A stretch of 64,000 nt of DNA from Nigrospora sphaerica (taxonomy: Eukaryota > Ascomycota > Sordariomycetes > Amphisphaeriales > Apiosporaceae). Below, in pieces: positions 35,155 to 48,500 of the stretch. The stretch lies in NCBI GenBank assembly GCA_018287875.1, contig JAGVVL010000001.1, positions 5,952,001 through 6,016,000 on the forward strand, given 5' to 3'. The notes under the pieces were generated by a model. It ran no database searches. It was not told the DNA's origin and worked only from the letters and a program-made list of their open reading frames with translations. The position numbers and the translations under genes were made by a program. How positions within the stretch are numbered: the stretch's first letter is position 1; every line of letters begins with the position of its first letter.

Positions 35155-37084
35155 CGCATATCCCATGGCCCACCCCGTCGATACCTCTTCCGCCTCACCC
35201 ATTCTCTCAGTGTGTCTCTCGCCGTTTCCCCCTCCTCGCCGCGGGTCTTGGGCCCTCCGGACGCCGTTTCTGCCAGTCAGGACTGACACCGCTGCCACTA
35301 CCACGGAGAGCGGAAGAAAGCCCGGCCCGCTCGTTGCCCGGCAATACGCATCGTCCACAATGAGCTCATACGGTGTTTGCCGCCATTTGGGCACCAGCGC
35401 CTGGGCCAGGTTCGTGTGCCCCCCTCCCTCTAGGCAATGCACAAGTGCTCGGGCGACGGAAGGACACGACTACTGCGAATGCCTGGACGAGGCTTGGGAG
35501 CGGATGCAGACAGGGGCACCATGAGCAAAAGAGGGGGAGGAGGGAGTGTCGTGCAACCGCAGCCGCCCGCCAACAAGCCCAACCCGCTGTAGTGCGATGC
35601 AGTCACCCGACACGCCGGCAAGTCGCCTACGGCAGAACTCATTGGCCCGTCCCGCGTCGCCCGCGGTTTGGACGTCGCACACCGGATAGGGAGGGGAAGA
35701 CCGTCAGCTTCTTTTCCCGTTTCTCTCGCGCGCTGGCTCGCGCCTCCGTTGGCCCCGTAGTCTCTTTCTTTCCTTGGTTCGCGTGTCACGGCAACGGCGA
35801 CATGGAGGGGCGTGCCAGCACTGGACGGTGAAGGCGAAGCGCAGACATCAAGTCAGAGTCGTCGTGCTTCGTCGGCATCTCAGGGCCCGGGAAAAGAGAG
35901 AAAGGGAGCGACGTCAGCGGCTCCCCCAATCTGCCAGGCCGCCTTCTCGCAGAACATGCAAAAACTTGACGCGGGTTGGTCAGCTCTCGTGCCGTCCCCG
36001 GGTGGCGGCGCATGCGCCGCACGGCATCGGATTTTATCAAGACGCCCGCGGCCCGTAACGACGAAGTGGGTAATCCGCCAAGGGGGGAGGGGGAACAGGA
36101 ACACGGGGTGTTCTAGAAAACACGGGGCATCCCGGCCACGGTCGACATTTGGGTGACGAGTTTACCACTCGCCGCCCCCGTCTGTTTCCCGTATCTCTAT
36201 TCAGCCATACCACCAGGGAAGGCGGTGAGCGTAGGGTCCTGGAGAAGATGCATAGCGGCCCGTGTCTCCGGTGCCCCCCGCCCAAGCCGCCACCGACGAT
36301 AACGAACTTGCTCCCTGATCCGGTTAGGAAATGGTAAACGAGACCATCATGCGCAAAACATGGGGGATTTCCTGTAGTCACGGCGACCCTCGGGGACCCC
36401 GGGGGGACGAGGGCTGGGGTTTGTTTGTGTTTGCCTCGGGAGGCCCACGGTACCTTGGGCCGGCACAGCTTGCCTCGCCGGTACGACAAAGAGCTTTCCC
36501 GGCGCTTTCTTCACGAGGGATCACAACGGGCCCGGACGAGAATGGGACACGGGCAACGGTACACGATACGCGGCACTAGTGGTAACCTGAACATGACTTT
36601 GTTCGTCGTACCTTTTCATATGCTCCCTGGGGCCGTGGGCACTTTGGCCAACGTAGCACGACGCGGCTGGACGACCGGGTTTGGCGACGGGCGAGTACTC
36701 GGACCAAGATTGAATATCGAAGGTGTCGTATCAGCACAATGTGTCACACGCAAGGGGGAAGCATTACACGAGGAGGAGACAAGGCCGTCAAGAAAGTTAT
36801 TGTGCAAAAGGTATTATTGCTGGTAAGCTCGAGATAACGGAGGCTAACTCGAAGGCTCACAATGCCAATCTATATCCGGTATAGCAGAAAGAAGAAAACC
36901 ATGAACAAAAACACCCATCGATCCTGACATGTATGCGTTCCGATGATAGCTAAATACTGAAAGATGCAGCAAGCGCGTATGGTGTACAGGGGGTTTGTGG
37001 AAGACGGGAGGGAGAACAAGAGGAGTATCATCAGACGCCGAGCTTTTTCCTCCGACCACCAACCTCGACCGCTCAACTCCTCTT

Positions 37085-40000
37085 CTATTTCATGCCGTCG
37101 CGCATGAAGGTGCCCAGCTGGCGCGCCAAGTCCCCGTGCATCATGGAGAAGTGGTTGCCCGGCATGTGGTAGAAGGTCATCTTGTTCACGTCGAGGTACT
37201 CGTCCCAGCGGTTGGGACCGAAGTCGGTGCGGTTGTCGAGCAGGAAGAGGGCGTGACCCGTCGGGTAGGGATCGGGGCGGGGGTCGGTAGGCTTGTGGCA
37301 AACACCATCCTCGCACCAAATGGTCGTGACCTTGGGGCACTTCTCCTTGGCGATGGGCTCGGCCGTGTAGTTGGACAGCGCCGTAACCGAGGCGGCAAAG
37401 TGCGGCAGCAGCCACGAGGGGATCTTCTTGGCGTCGGCGTCACCCTCACCCAGGAGACCAATCTCGGCGAACCAGGCGTGGAGGCCGGCAGGCAGGGGCT
37501 CGATGGTGATGGGGCAGGGGGCGTCAATGATGATCAGGTTGGACACCTTCTCGTTAGCCTTGGTGAGCTGGTTCACAATCTCATAGGCGATGACGCCACC
37601 GGCACTCCAGCCAGCCACAGCGTAAGGGCCCTCGGGCTGTCGGCGCTTCATTTCCTGGATGAACTTGGTCGCCATGCCGTACACACCACACTTGTACTCC
37701 TCGGGTGTCTTCATGAAGGGCGAGAACATGCCCCAGACGGCGACATCCTTACCAATCTCCGAGATCTCGGTGTAAGAGGTTGCGCTGCCGCTGCCGTCAG
37801 GAATCATGAACAACTGCTTAGTGGCAGTGCGGTGGTTTCCCTGGAGCAGAACCGAAGTGGCCTTGCGGTGAGGATAGGCGTCGACCACATCGGACTGCGT
37901 CTTCGTCTCCTGGGTAGGCTTGGGCGCCTGCTTAGGCTCGCTGGGAGGGGCGGTAGGCTTGGGGGCAGCGACACGCTTGGGCTTATCCTCAATACCCAGG
38001 GAACGCTCGATGTCCTTCAATGAGGGGTTGTGGCCCAGGAGATCAGACGGGATGTTCAAGCCCGTCTTCTCACGAAGAATACCCAGAATGGACAGGCTCA
38101 TGAGCGAATCCATACCAAGAGCAGCCAGGTCAGGTGCGGCAATGATTTCCTCCACCTCAACACCCATCTCCTGCGAAATGGTGTTGCGGACAATGTTCTG
38201 AAGCTCGCTGGTGTTGTCGGCGGGGGCCGCATCTCCCTTGACCGAGCCCTTGTCGCTCTCATCGGGAGGCGTCGTAACATCCGACTCGCTCTCCATGTCC
38301 GCCGTCTCGGAGGAGCCGCTGGAGTCGATTGAGTCGTCGGCGCCGCCAGCCGTCTCGAACTGGGCCAAGAAGGCCTTGAAGGCGCCAACTGTGGCGTGGT
38401 CGTTGAACGAGTGCGAGTCCACGTTCAGCTCCATCTCTTCGCGCAGACGGCCGCTGATGGTCAGGCCCATGAGGGAGTCAACACCAAGATCGGCGAAGGC
38501 AATGTTGTCAGCCAACTCGTCGTGGCTGACACCAGTCTCCTTGGCGATGATGTCCATGACCTGGGCGACAACCGAGTTCTTGCTAAGCTTCTTGTTGACC
38601 GAGGGCAGGTTGGCCGAAGTGACCTGCTTCTTCTCCTTGGCAGGGGTCTTGGCCGCTTTGGGAGCAGCAGCAGCAGGGGCAGCGCGAGCAGGAACAGCCG
38701 AGGCGGCGGCGGCGCCTTGGGGCGGGAGCACGACGTTGAGGACCTTGCGAGGGATGGCCTGGAAGCGAACATCACCGCCGATACCGATGAGCTTGTCACC
38801 GTCGAAGATGTAGGCATCTCCCGACATCATCTTGGTGCCCTTGACGTTCTGCATGCGGATGTAGGTCTGGTAAGTCTTGCTCGCAGACAGGCGCTCGGCG
38901 AAGCGCATGGAGCCCCAACCGTGAGAAATGAAGACCTGCTCCCGGGAGTCAATCGCGTCAGAGCCGTTCAGGATGAAGCCCGAGATGTGGCAGACACTGT
39001 CGATCCAGTAAGGAGCAGTGTGGAAGGTACCATCTTCGGGGCTAGTCTGGAACACCACCTTGGCAGTAGCCTCGCAAGTCTCACTGTCGAGGATGACTGA
39101 CTCCATACCCCTGTAGCGGCGGTCGTAGTCAACGAGAGCGGCGAACAGCTTGTAGGCAAGACCACGACCGATCTTGGAAGCGTCACCGCGCTGCTCGGCA
39201 GCCTTCAGGGCCTCGACACGAGACTTAATGAGGTAGCTGACGCGTTCAAACTCGCCCAACCATTCCTGGTTGCTGCCGTAGGTGACCTTGCAGTTGGCAT
39301 GCTCAGTCTTCTGTTTACCCTCTCCGGAAGACCAGGTGAGGTCGGCGTAACCCTCGGCAATGTTGGCCTTGACCGTCATGCGCAGGATCTGGCTCTTGGC
39401 CTTGGTGTCGAAGATGAGCGTCTTGGGCACCTCCATGTGTCCGACGTTGCATCCCACGTCCTCGGCATCCGGGCGCACCAGCTTGTAGGCATACTCGCAA
39501 GCGGTGATGGCCATGTCACCGTACAGCGACGAAGGGGTTAGGGCAGTGCCGTTGACCATGTGACCCGAGCAGACGAGTCGCAGATCGTCTCTCGTCATCT
39601 CGGACTCGGTCTCGAGGGTGACAACATCACCCTTGACCTCCTCCTTGGTCACTTTCTGGACAGTAGTCGTGGAAAGCTTGGGCTTGGCCGCCTCGATAGC
39701 CTTGGCGGCAGGAGCAGCCAAGGCACCACGGTTCTTGGTAAGACACCAATCGCCAGTGTACTGGAGCCAGTAGTTCTTGTAGTCGAAAGAATACGTCGGC
39801 ACATCCAGCAGACGGACAGACGAATCGAAGTCACGGTGGAACTCGTTCCAGTCCAGGTTGAGGCCGGCAGTGTGAAGGGTGCAAAGGCTGGCGCTCAGCG
39901 TCTTGTAGGTGGGCTCGTTGCGGCGCAGAGTCGGGACGGCAACAGTGGTGGCGCCGAAAGCGGCCTTGACCATGTTGGCACAGACGGGGTGTGGGCCGAC

Positions 40001-43000
40001 CTCGAGCCAGACCGTCTTCTCGTCAATGATATTGGCCTGCTGAGCCGAAACGAGACCACCCAGGAAGTTGACAGCCTCACGGGCGTGGTCACGCAGGTAG
40101 GCAGGGTTGATGGGCTCGCCATCAACAAGCTTTCCCAAGAGCGGCGAGATGATGGGAACCTTGGGCGTCTCGAAGCGGATGGAACGAGCCAGCTTCTCGA
40201 AGTCATCCAGGATCGGCTCGACCTGGGCTGAGTGGAAGGCGAAGGGAACCTTCAGCTGGGTGCACTTGAAACCGGCGACACCGAGCTTCTCGGCAATCTC
40301 AGCAACCTCGGCTGAGGTGCCGCTCAGAACTGTCTCGCGAGGGCCGTTGATGCACGCAACGTTCGTCGAAGAGCCGCGCTCGCCCAGGGCCTCCAGGACG
40401 GTCTCCTTGGAGCCCTGAACAGCCAGCATTGCGTGGGTGCCAGCAGTACACTTCTCCACGAGAAGCTGGGCACGCGCTCCCACGAGGTAGATGGTGTCGC
40501 TGGCGGACAGCACACCGGCAATGTTGAGAGCCGCATACTCGCCCAGGCTATGTCCCAGCACCACACTAGGTCGGATACCCCAAGAAGCCCAAAGCTTAGC
40601 GAGAGCCATCTCGAAAGAGGCAAGTCCCAGCTGGACAACGACGGGAGACAGCTTCTGAACCTCGGGCTCGCTGCCGTCAATGAGAGGCAAGAACGACGGG
40701 AAGCCGTGGATCTGCGCCAATTGGTTGTACTCATCGATGGCAGTGCGGAAGACGGCGTGGTGCGCATACAAGTCCTTGCCCAGGCCAGCATAATGCGAGC
40801 CCTGGCCGGTGAACATGAAGGCGACCTTGGGCTGCTCAGGTGAGACGGGAACGAAGTTGGCCTTGAGACGTTCCTTGATCAGCTGTGCGGCCTCTCCCAA
40901 ATCACTGGCGGCGACGTTCATGCGCCAGTAGTGCTGAATCTTGCGGGCAGTCGTGGTGTAGGCAACATCACTGAGAGGAGTAGACGGGTTCTCCTCCATC
41001 CAGCGCACTAGGCCCTCAGCGTTCCGGATCATGGCGGCCTTGGACTTGGCGGTGACGGTGACGACATGAACACCGCGAGGGTCAACCACGGCCTTGGGGT
41101 AGCGGGGACCATCCTCCAGCAGGAGACCGGTGTTACCACCGGCAGCGCTGAAGTTGTTGATGAACACGCGGCGAGGCTTTCCGTCCTTGCGCTGGAAGGG
41201 GGTCATGTGGAAGGCAATGTTGACACCCCGCTCACCAAGATCCTTGGGGAAAGTCTTGTTGATCTCCCCCTTGATGCCGACGTGCGGGGGAATGGCATTC
41301 TTCTTGAGCATCATCAACACCTTGCTCAGAGCCGTGATACCCGACGCGGCCTCGCCGTGTCCGACGTTGGACTTGACAGCACCGAGATACAGCGGACGAT
41401 CGGCCGCGCGGTGACGGTTAGCAGGGGCAAAGACATTGGTCACAGACACCATCTCGGTGCCGTCACCAGCCTGGGTACCGGTACCGTGCATCTCGACGTA
41501 GTCAACGTCCAGAGGGTCAACGCCAGCCTCGTCAAGAATGGCCGACGACAGGATGGACTGAGTGGGACCGTGAGGGTGCGTGATGGAAATGGCGTCGGCG
41601 GAGTGGTTGGTCGAGGAGCCGAGGATGACGGCGAGGACGTTGTCCTTGTCGGCCAAAGCGTCATCGAGACGCTTCACGACCACAGACGCGCACGCGTCAG
41701 CTCGGCAGTAACCATCGGCCGCGTTGTCAAAAGTGTTGCAGTTGCCCTTCTTGGACAAGAACTGACCACGACTGAGACCGGCGAAAATGTCCGAGTTGGT
41801 CATGCAGGATAGACCGCCGACGATGGCCGTGTCACACTCGTTGGCCCACAGCGAGGTGCAAGCAACTTGCATAGCTGCCGCGCTGGACGAGCAGGCAGTG
41901 TCGATATTCAGACTCGGGCCGCTGAAGCCGAAGTGGTAGTTGATACGGCCGGGGCCGAAGGCACGTACACCACCAGTGATGTAGTAAGTATCCACCTCCT
42001 GGGCGGCGTTGATCTCTCGCCAGTCATCCGATGTCTGGCCATAGAAAGTACCAATGCGGTCCAGCCGGGTAGAAGGTGTACGGTTAGGGACATAACCCGA
42101 CATCTCAAGAGCCTCGTACGCGGTGGTCAATGCCATGCGCTGCATGGGATCGGTCTGGAAGGCCTCACGAGGAGACATGTTGAAGAATCGAGGGTCAAAG
42201 TGACCAGGATCCTTGATCCAGCAGCCATAAGGCGAGTGACTGGTGTTGATGGCCTTGCCAGTCGGATCGTAATGGCTTTCTACCGGGAAACGTTCTGCCG
42301 GTACCACGCGGTGGGCGTCGATGCCCTTCTCCAACAACTCCCAAAGCGCCTCCACGCTGGCCGAGTCCGGGAAACGACCCGCCATGCCGACGATGGCCAG
42401 TTTGCACTTGCCCGTCGACCCGTGGTTGCCGATAGTAGACACATTGCTCGTCCGCGAAACCTGAGGCGTGTTGCGGAGCACAACCTCGAGCTTGGTCTGC
42501 GCCTTCAGCAGGTTGGCCAGCGTGCTGGCCGCCTGAGTGGGGCCGTAGGGGATGACGAGCACCCGCGAGCCCTTGAAGCTGCGCGCCTGGCCGATGCTGC
42601 CGCTCAGAGCCTTGTGGAAGAGCAGGGGCTCGTTGAGAATCTCCCGGACGACGGCCCGGAGGAGAGACTTGGTGTCGGTCTCGGTGAAGGAGGTACCGGT
42701 CACACACGACATGACGGAGCTTCGCGGCTTCGACTCTGCCAGGGCGGCAGTCACGGCCTCGTCGTTGAGGCGAAGGACTTTGTCGAGATCGGCGGACGCA
42801 TGCAGGTGAGCGGCATGGTACGGGCCGTAGACGGGGATGGCCGTTGGCCTCGACTCGAACAAGTCCTTGCTGAAGAGGGACTTCAATGTGGCCGGCGGAC
42901 CGGAGATGGCGATGTTGCTGGCGGACACAGCGCTGACATAGGCCTGCGAGGCCTGAGAGATTCCCTCGGACGTGTGGAACTCTGCGAGAATAGACTTGGC

Positions 43001-43644
43001 CTTCGCTTCCTCGGCTCCAGGGACGACATACGTCCAGCTCTCCGACTTGTCAGTCGGAGGGCTCAGCCGCTCGGATAGCGAGGCCACGTGGGACCCAGTT
43101 CTGTAGGCCATCAAGACGACCTGCACCGCGATCGGCAGGAGGGACGAAAGCGACGGGCTCGAAGCGATCGCCGTCGCTGCGAACAGGCCTGTGCAGAGGC
43201 CGGAGAGGAATGTGTTCTCCGGCTTTGTAGCATCTTGATACTCCTTCTCGGATCGACTAGGGCCGTATTAGCACCGCTGCCGGCCGGCTGCCCCGGCCCC
43301 GGATGGGTCACGCGGCCGGGGCTCGGGAGGGAGAAGAGGGTAAGGACGTACTCTATGTAATGGGCGAGTTGTGCCACGCACAGCAGGGCACTGTCGATTC
43401 CGGGATATTTAATGCTCTGGGCATGGTATCTCTCGTTGAGTTGTTGAAGAGTGCGGAAAACCGGAATCTTCTGTCGTTCCACTCGGGGTAATTGCTCAAT
43501 CTCTCCCCTCAGTGCCTGTCCAGCCTGCTCCAGGAAAGTCTTGGACAGAACACTCGGGTTCCCTTGTCTGTAGAAGTCGGCGAGGAAGCCGTGGGTATCA
43601 AGGGATTGGTCTCCGAAGAGGAGGAATGCCATCTGGTCCGCCAT
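37085..43644 (-). CDS. PKS1: Non-reducing polyketide synthase, 1,3,6,8-tetrahydroxynaphthalene synthase type (SAT-KS-MAT-PT-ACP-ACP-TE)
   Basis: An iterative synthase, 2154 residues, expected to make tetrahydroxynaphthalene from malonyl-CoA, the first step of DHN melanin. Exon 1 is 43644-43352 and exon 2 is 43256-37085; the 95-base intron has a GTACGT donor, a GCTAATAC branch site and a CTAG acceptor. Domains: SAT about 1-350 (GLCTG with Cys119, His245); KS about 382-810 (Cys553, His688, His731); MAT about 909-1220 (GHSLG, Ser1001); product template about 1310-1620 (His1330, Asp1517); ACP1 (LGVDSL, Ser1692); ACP2 (LGMDSL, Ser1815); thioesterase/Claisen cyclase about 1898-2151 (GWSAGG Ser1982, Asp2009, His2133). 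All expected catalytic residues are present. The size and double ACP match melanin and conidial-pigment synthases. The start at 43644 is preferred because the upstream in-frame ATG at 43716 lies only about 20 bases from the TATA box. A product other than T4HN (heptaketide pigment) cannot be excluded from sequence alone. Confidence 0.96.
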
Positions 43645-43733
43645 TGTTGGATGTGATGGGTCAGGAGGTGATTGTCCTGTGTGTTTTTGATGAGATGTGA
43701 TAATAGCTGTTTCCATGGACGAGCCGGCTTTCA

Positions 43734-43741
43734 CTTATATA
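43734..43741 (-). promoter_or_regulatory. TATA box of the polyketide synthase gene
   Basis: The minus strand reads TATATAAG here, about 90 bases upstream of the chosen ATG at 43644. A start of transcription 25-35 bases downstream would lie near 43700-43710, below the alternative ATG at 43716. This is the main reason for choosing the shorter protein. Confidence 0.65.
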
Positions 43742-45562
43742 CATGAGCTGGCTCGGCTCGGATGCAGCAGGGCAAAGGCAAAGACGGTAAACGGTCGGTG
43801 CCACTTACGAGCTTATCCCAAGGACCTACCCTGACGGTACAGACAGGCGGCACGGGCAGGGGGGGGGTGGGCAGGGGGGGACGGACACACACACACCCCT
43901 CCCAACCGACTGTATGTGTGTCTCTCTTCCTGTCTGTCTTCCCCCTCCAACTCGCACCATGTACCGGACCGGCATGGGTGGCTCCATCTCGGCGACCGAG
44001 GGCTGATGAAGGATGACCAACACATTCCCGCTTTGGCGGAGCAGATACGTACAGACGTCCCAGCCCTCAGGGAGGGGGATTGGACAGGGGTGGGCTTCCC
44101 AAGGGCGTGGGAGGGAGTCCGGCAGGGACAACAGGCTCGCATGTCTCTGGGCCCGTCTCTCTTCCATTCTGTTGCCCCGCTGGAAGGCCGCGACGGCGTG
44201 GCAGGAGGCACGCCCAGGCTGGCAGAAGCGCCATGTAAGCCCGTGTCCGATAGGCGATGGTCGATACGCCCACGTCCGTCCGCGCGGGCGCAGGCAGACG
44301 GCGACACTGCTGGGCCATGAGGCTCACCTGGAACCAGCACGCAGCGCCAAGGCTCAAACACGCACAGCAAGCACGAGGAGCACTGTCATGAACGGAGGTA
44401 CCGGACGACTCAGTGCTGTCTCTGTGGCGATGATCCCTCTTCGTTTCGGGGAGGGGGGAAAGGCAGCTGGGCCGGTGGTGGGTCATGGCCGTTGGGGAAC
44501 TCCGCGGCGCAACGCAAGGCAAAACAGCGAAACGACGAACATCCCATTGCAAGCCAAGGCCAAGCCGCATGGGGACCGCGCCTGCACTGCCCAGTCCACA
44601 GACATTGGGATTTAGGTTACGGGCTGGGGTGCCTTTCTTCCCACGGTGGACCCCCAAGAGTCGGCAACGCCAGCACCCGCCCCAGCACAGCTCAGTCATC
44701 CCAGGCGTCAGAGAGAGCGTCTAAAAAAAACAAGGTGATGTTAGCCTCTGGCCAGGTCCTCAGTATGCAACTGTAAATGAGACGGGCAATTTCCTGTCAC
44801 GGCGTCACGCGTGCGCGCGCCATTTCTCTCCTCGGCGGGCAAACCCGGCAATCTGCGTATGTGTGGGTGAAAGATGTCCGAAGCTGTCTTGTCCGGCGAG
44901 ACGGATGGCTGGGAGGGGGGAACAATCAATTTCCCAGCTCTGCTACATCTCACGCCCAGCCGAACCAGCGCTCGCGCGAGCCACTCGGGTACGTACCAGG
45001 GCTCGGTCCCTGCGGGATCAGCTCCGGCGGCTCGGACTATTGGAATGGATCTTGGGGTGGGTTAGCAGCCCCCAAGCCGTGAAGTGAAAATAGACTTTCC
45101 CCCCGTCTGTCCACCCCCTGCCTACTGGGACCAGCTCTCGGGTTCCCAACAGCTCTTACCGAGAGTACTGGGTTGGGTACTTACCCACATACTCCCCTAC
45201 CCTCTCCGCCTGGGGTGGCTGTAGGCGCAGGAGAATAGATGAAAGCAAGTCAGCCCGCCCATAGACCCATCCCGACCAGCAACCAGCGCAACGCTCTACG
45301 GGCCGGCTCAGTTGGTCCGCCGAAGAAGATTAGAGTGGATGGTACAGTAATGATCTGGAGGCAGGTACCTTCATCTTGGACGGATAGAGTGCGGGCAGGT
45401 ACAAGACACCAGCGGCTCCTTCGCAAGTAGCGAACCGGAACAGGATTAGAGGAGGCAGGTAGGATCCATGTTTGTCGCCGCACACCAACCAACCAACCAC
45501 ACTCATCGCTCTTCAGGGGAGCCGTGCACACAATCGCGCGCACGCGCACGCACCTCTGTCTC

Positions 45563-45599
45563 TCACACACACACACACACACTCTCTCTCTCTCTCTCC
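45563..45599. repeat. CA then CT dinucleotide microsatellite
   Basis: A CA run of about 10 units is followed directly by a CT run of about 9 units. A further CTCA/CA stretch follows near 45630-45650. Confidence 0.85.
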
Positions 45600-48500
45600 A
45601 TTTTCCCTGGCCCGCTCGCTACACATTGTATCTCACTCACTCACTCACACACCTCCCCGCCTCCTCCCCAGCCCTAGTCCGTCACCACTGACCCATCGTC
45701 CCCGGTTCGTACCCCTCGCCCATTTCCGCCCGGCTCGGGCTAGGCGTCGCTAGGGAACGCCATTGGGTCATGGCCAGCTCTTTTGTTACGCCCCGTCACC
45801 AACAGTACCGGCCTCCTACCGCCGCGCACTGCCTCGGGTCCCGCCATCCACTACCCTGGTTCGGGGCGACGAGAGCAACGGCCTCGACGGGATGGATCCA
45901 TTGGATCGAGGCCGAGGACTCGGTCTGCGGCTACCCGGAGCTAGGCCTAGATGCTGGCTCAGGGCGGGCTGTCGGCCGGATGACATGATAGCCCTGGGCC
46001 GTGTGTGAGTGAGTGTTCGAGAGTAGCTCGAGCGAGCCGTACTCAGAGTACCAGCAAGGCGAGAGTTCATTAGATCTGTACTTAGCTAGGTAAGTAGGCT
46101 TCCGGGCCGCGGCTGGCTAAGTATCCAGCAACATCGACAACACACGGCATCAGCATTGATGAGCACTAGACAGAGCCCTCCCCTGCGTACAACCCACCCA
46201 CCGCCCCTGTCCAAAGAAAAGCAACAACCCGTCTGCTCGGGTTCGGACTCTATGCAGGCACAGGACAGCTGCGTCCCTGCCCTTCCGTTTCCCGCCTAAT
46301 AACATGCATACCTCGATACTGACTGCCTAGGTACCTCCCATCATCATCTATACCAAGCCGCACGCTGACTAACATTACCTTTGCTTCCACCAGTAGGCCT
46401 ACCTCTCCTCTCTGCCACCAGCCGCAGCGGGCACAAAAGCCTATATCATGAGGCGCAGTCATTAGGTTATGCCCCGTCGATCTATCTCTACCCTATCCTG
46501 TCTTGTTCCGCAGGGACATCGTGGCCCGGAAACGGCATGCCAAGCCCTGGAGTGCAGCCATGCCTGCGTCGCTCGCGAAGCCGCAGATCAGACTCGAGGC
46601 AAAGCACAGTTTCTCGCCGCCTGGCCCAAGCTACCCGGCTACTTGACACCAAGGTAGTGATTGAACGGGGCGCGAACCTCCAGACCACGCATGTCGGACG
46701 TTTGCGTGGAGGGCGGAAGAAAAGTCCCATCTCCTTGAAACCCCTGGCCATCCAAATTTCCCCATCACCGCTCCCATCTATGCGTCTGCATCAATCATCG
46801 ACCACCCGCATTAGGCCAAGTGGGAATCAGACACGGGGCTCTTGCTTGGGCACGCGTCCCTGGGCATGTTCATCCCGCCCACGGAAACCTCACGCCATCG
46901 CCAAGCTGACATGTGCATGCTATAACCTCCGACGCCAGATTCTCGTCATGACGAAGACCAACGGGCCCGTTGATCGGCCATGGCGAGTTTGTTTGCATGC
47001 TGTCTCGTTGCTAACCTGATCCGGCCTGCAAGCCTCAACTTGTCTGCTTCGATGGAGCTTGTCGGCAGGGCTCGCACCGCGCTCTTGGGACTTGGATTGC
47101 TGTGCGTATGCTCTTGAGCGCCTCTCCGCCTCCGATCAGGGGCACTGACCATGACCTCGCACACTTACACATGTGGAAGTCGGCAGCAGCCACACCGCCG
47201 CGCCTCCAAGGCACTTCCTTTTCCAGGCCGATCCAGCGAATCTCCCGAGAAGCTTTACGGGCTCTTTGTTTTGGGTTCACATGGCCTGCGACGGCAACAA
47301 AGCGTGATCCGATGCTGATGGAAGCCGCAGCTTCTTCGCCGTCCTGCATGAGGACCAGCGGCTGACGTGCCCTCGATATCGGCCGTATCACCCTGGCTAT
47401 CATGGCCTGTACTGCTCTGCCCTCCTATTGGATGGGAGCAAGGTTTAGATATACGGGGCCCTTCTGTCATATGTTCTTGATTTAATTTTTTTTTTCTCCT
47501 TCCGCACGCTGCCATCATCCAACACCCCCCCTCGTATTTACGAAGCACTTCCGAGGAGGCCTGGATTGCCGTCACGGGCGCCGTCTCCCGCCACCCCCAA
47601 CAACTCCCGCCTTAGTTATCCCGCCCTGCACGTGGCGATGCGAAGTACGGAAGCCTGCCGGTAACTCAATTACTGCGGCTTTTCACGCCGGTTTTGGCAT
47701 GTAACCTGCCTGTTGGGCTACCCTTCATCCTGTCCTTCTCGGCATCTATACATGAGGGTTACTACTCAAGGGTCTTCGTTTCATGACAACTCAGTCGGCT
47801 CCGGGGGGTGTCATGTGATAGTCGGTCAGTATGGGCCAAGCTAAGGTTCGGTTCGGAGCCCTTCGCCTACACGCATATGGCTGTTCGGAAAGCGGCCAAT
47901 CGCGGCGTGGGGTCCGACTATGCCGCCGCCTCCCCGACCTCCCTTGTCGCCCGGAGACCCCTGAGGCTGGTTGAGCCGGACCCCGGGCAGGCGTGGTCAA
48001 CCGTTTCCGTTTAAAGTGCGGGGGCACGAGCACGCATTACCTGTTGCTGGGCCCGAACGCGTGAACTCAGAGTTGCGGGCCATTTGTCGCCCTTTTGCCC
48101 GCCGAAGGCTCGATTCCCTAGTGTCCCGGGCACTCCAGCCCTGCTGCTCCCGCACTCCTCGCTGTTATGCAGGCCGGGACTGCGCTCTATTCTCTGCGGT
48201 ACATTTCCGGTCGTGGTGTACGGAGCATTAGACCAGATGGAAGAGTTGAGCGGCGGGAGAGCCAACTGCCCGTTCCCTCATGCTATAACCCATTCCGTCC
48301 AACTCTCGGGACCAAACTCTGCTCAACGACTCAATCCGCGCAGGACATCTGGTCAATGACCTTAGGGCCTGAACTCCACGATCGGGGCAAAAAAAGCCAA
48401 CCTTCCGTTGTTCGTTGCCCTTTTTCCACCACCCCCCGGTCATGTCACCTACGCCCCCGCGGACAGCACTTTGCCAACAGGACGTTCTATTCTGTCTCAC

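Larger units (their letters stand above)
27473..37084. other. Long spacer between the AflR-type regulator and the PKS gene, no supported gene
   Basis: The largest gap, 9.6 kb. The promoter of the regulator lies at its left end (a weak TATAC word near 27643-27649 on the minus strand). Open frames near 30781-31257 and 31628-32033 are the most protein-like, but I recognise nothing in them. Simple sequence includes TCGC units and CACCAG units (28275-28340), a 13-base triplication (32521-32559) and a CA/CTCA/CGCA compound microsatellite (35082-35154). TAGGTACCTACC-type words occur at 30044-30060. The right end is the 3' flank of the PKS gene. Confidence 0.6.

Noticed and set aside
36995..43078. 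Long plus-strand open frames opposite the PKS (for example 36995-38023 and 41867-43078)
   Set aside because: They are antisense shadows of a GC-rich coding region with codon-position bias; the minus strand carries all expected PKS motifs.
43716..43734. Upstream in-frame starts for the PKS (ATG 43716; open frame to 43734)
   Set aside because: The frame at 43734 begins with GTG within the TATA element, and ATG 43716 lies above the expected transcription start; ATG 43644 gives the usual family N-terminus.
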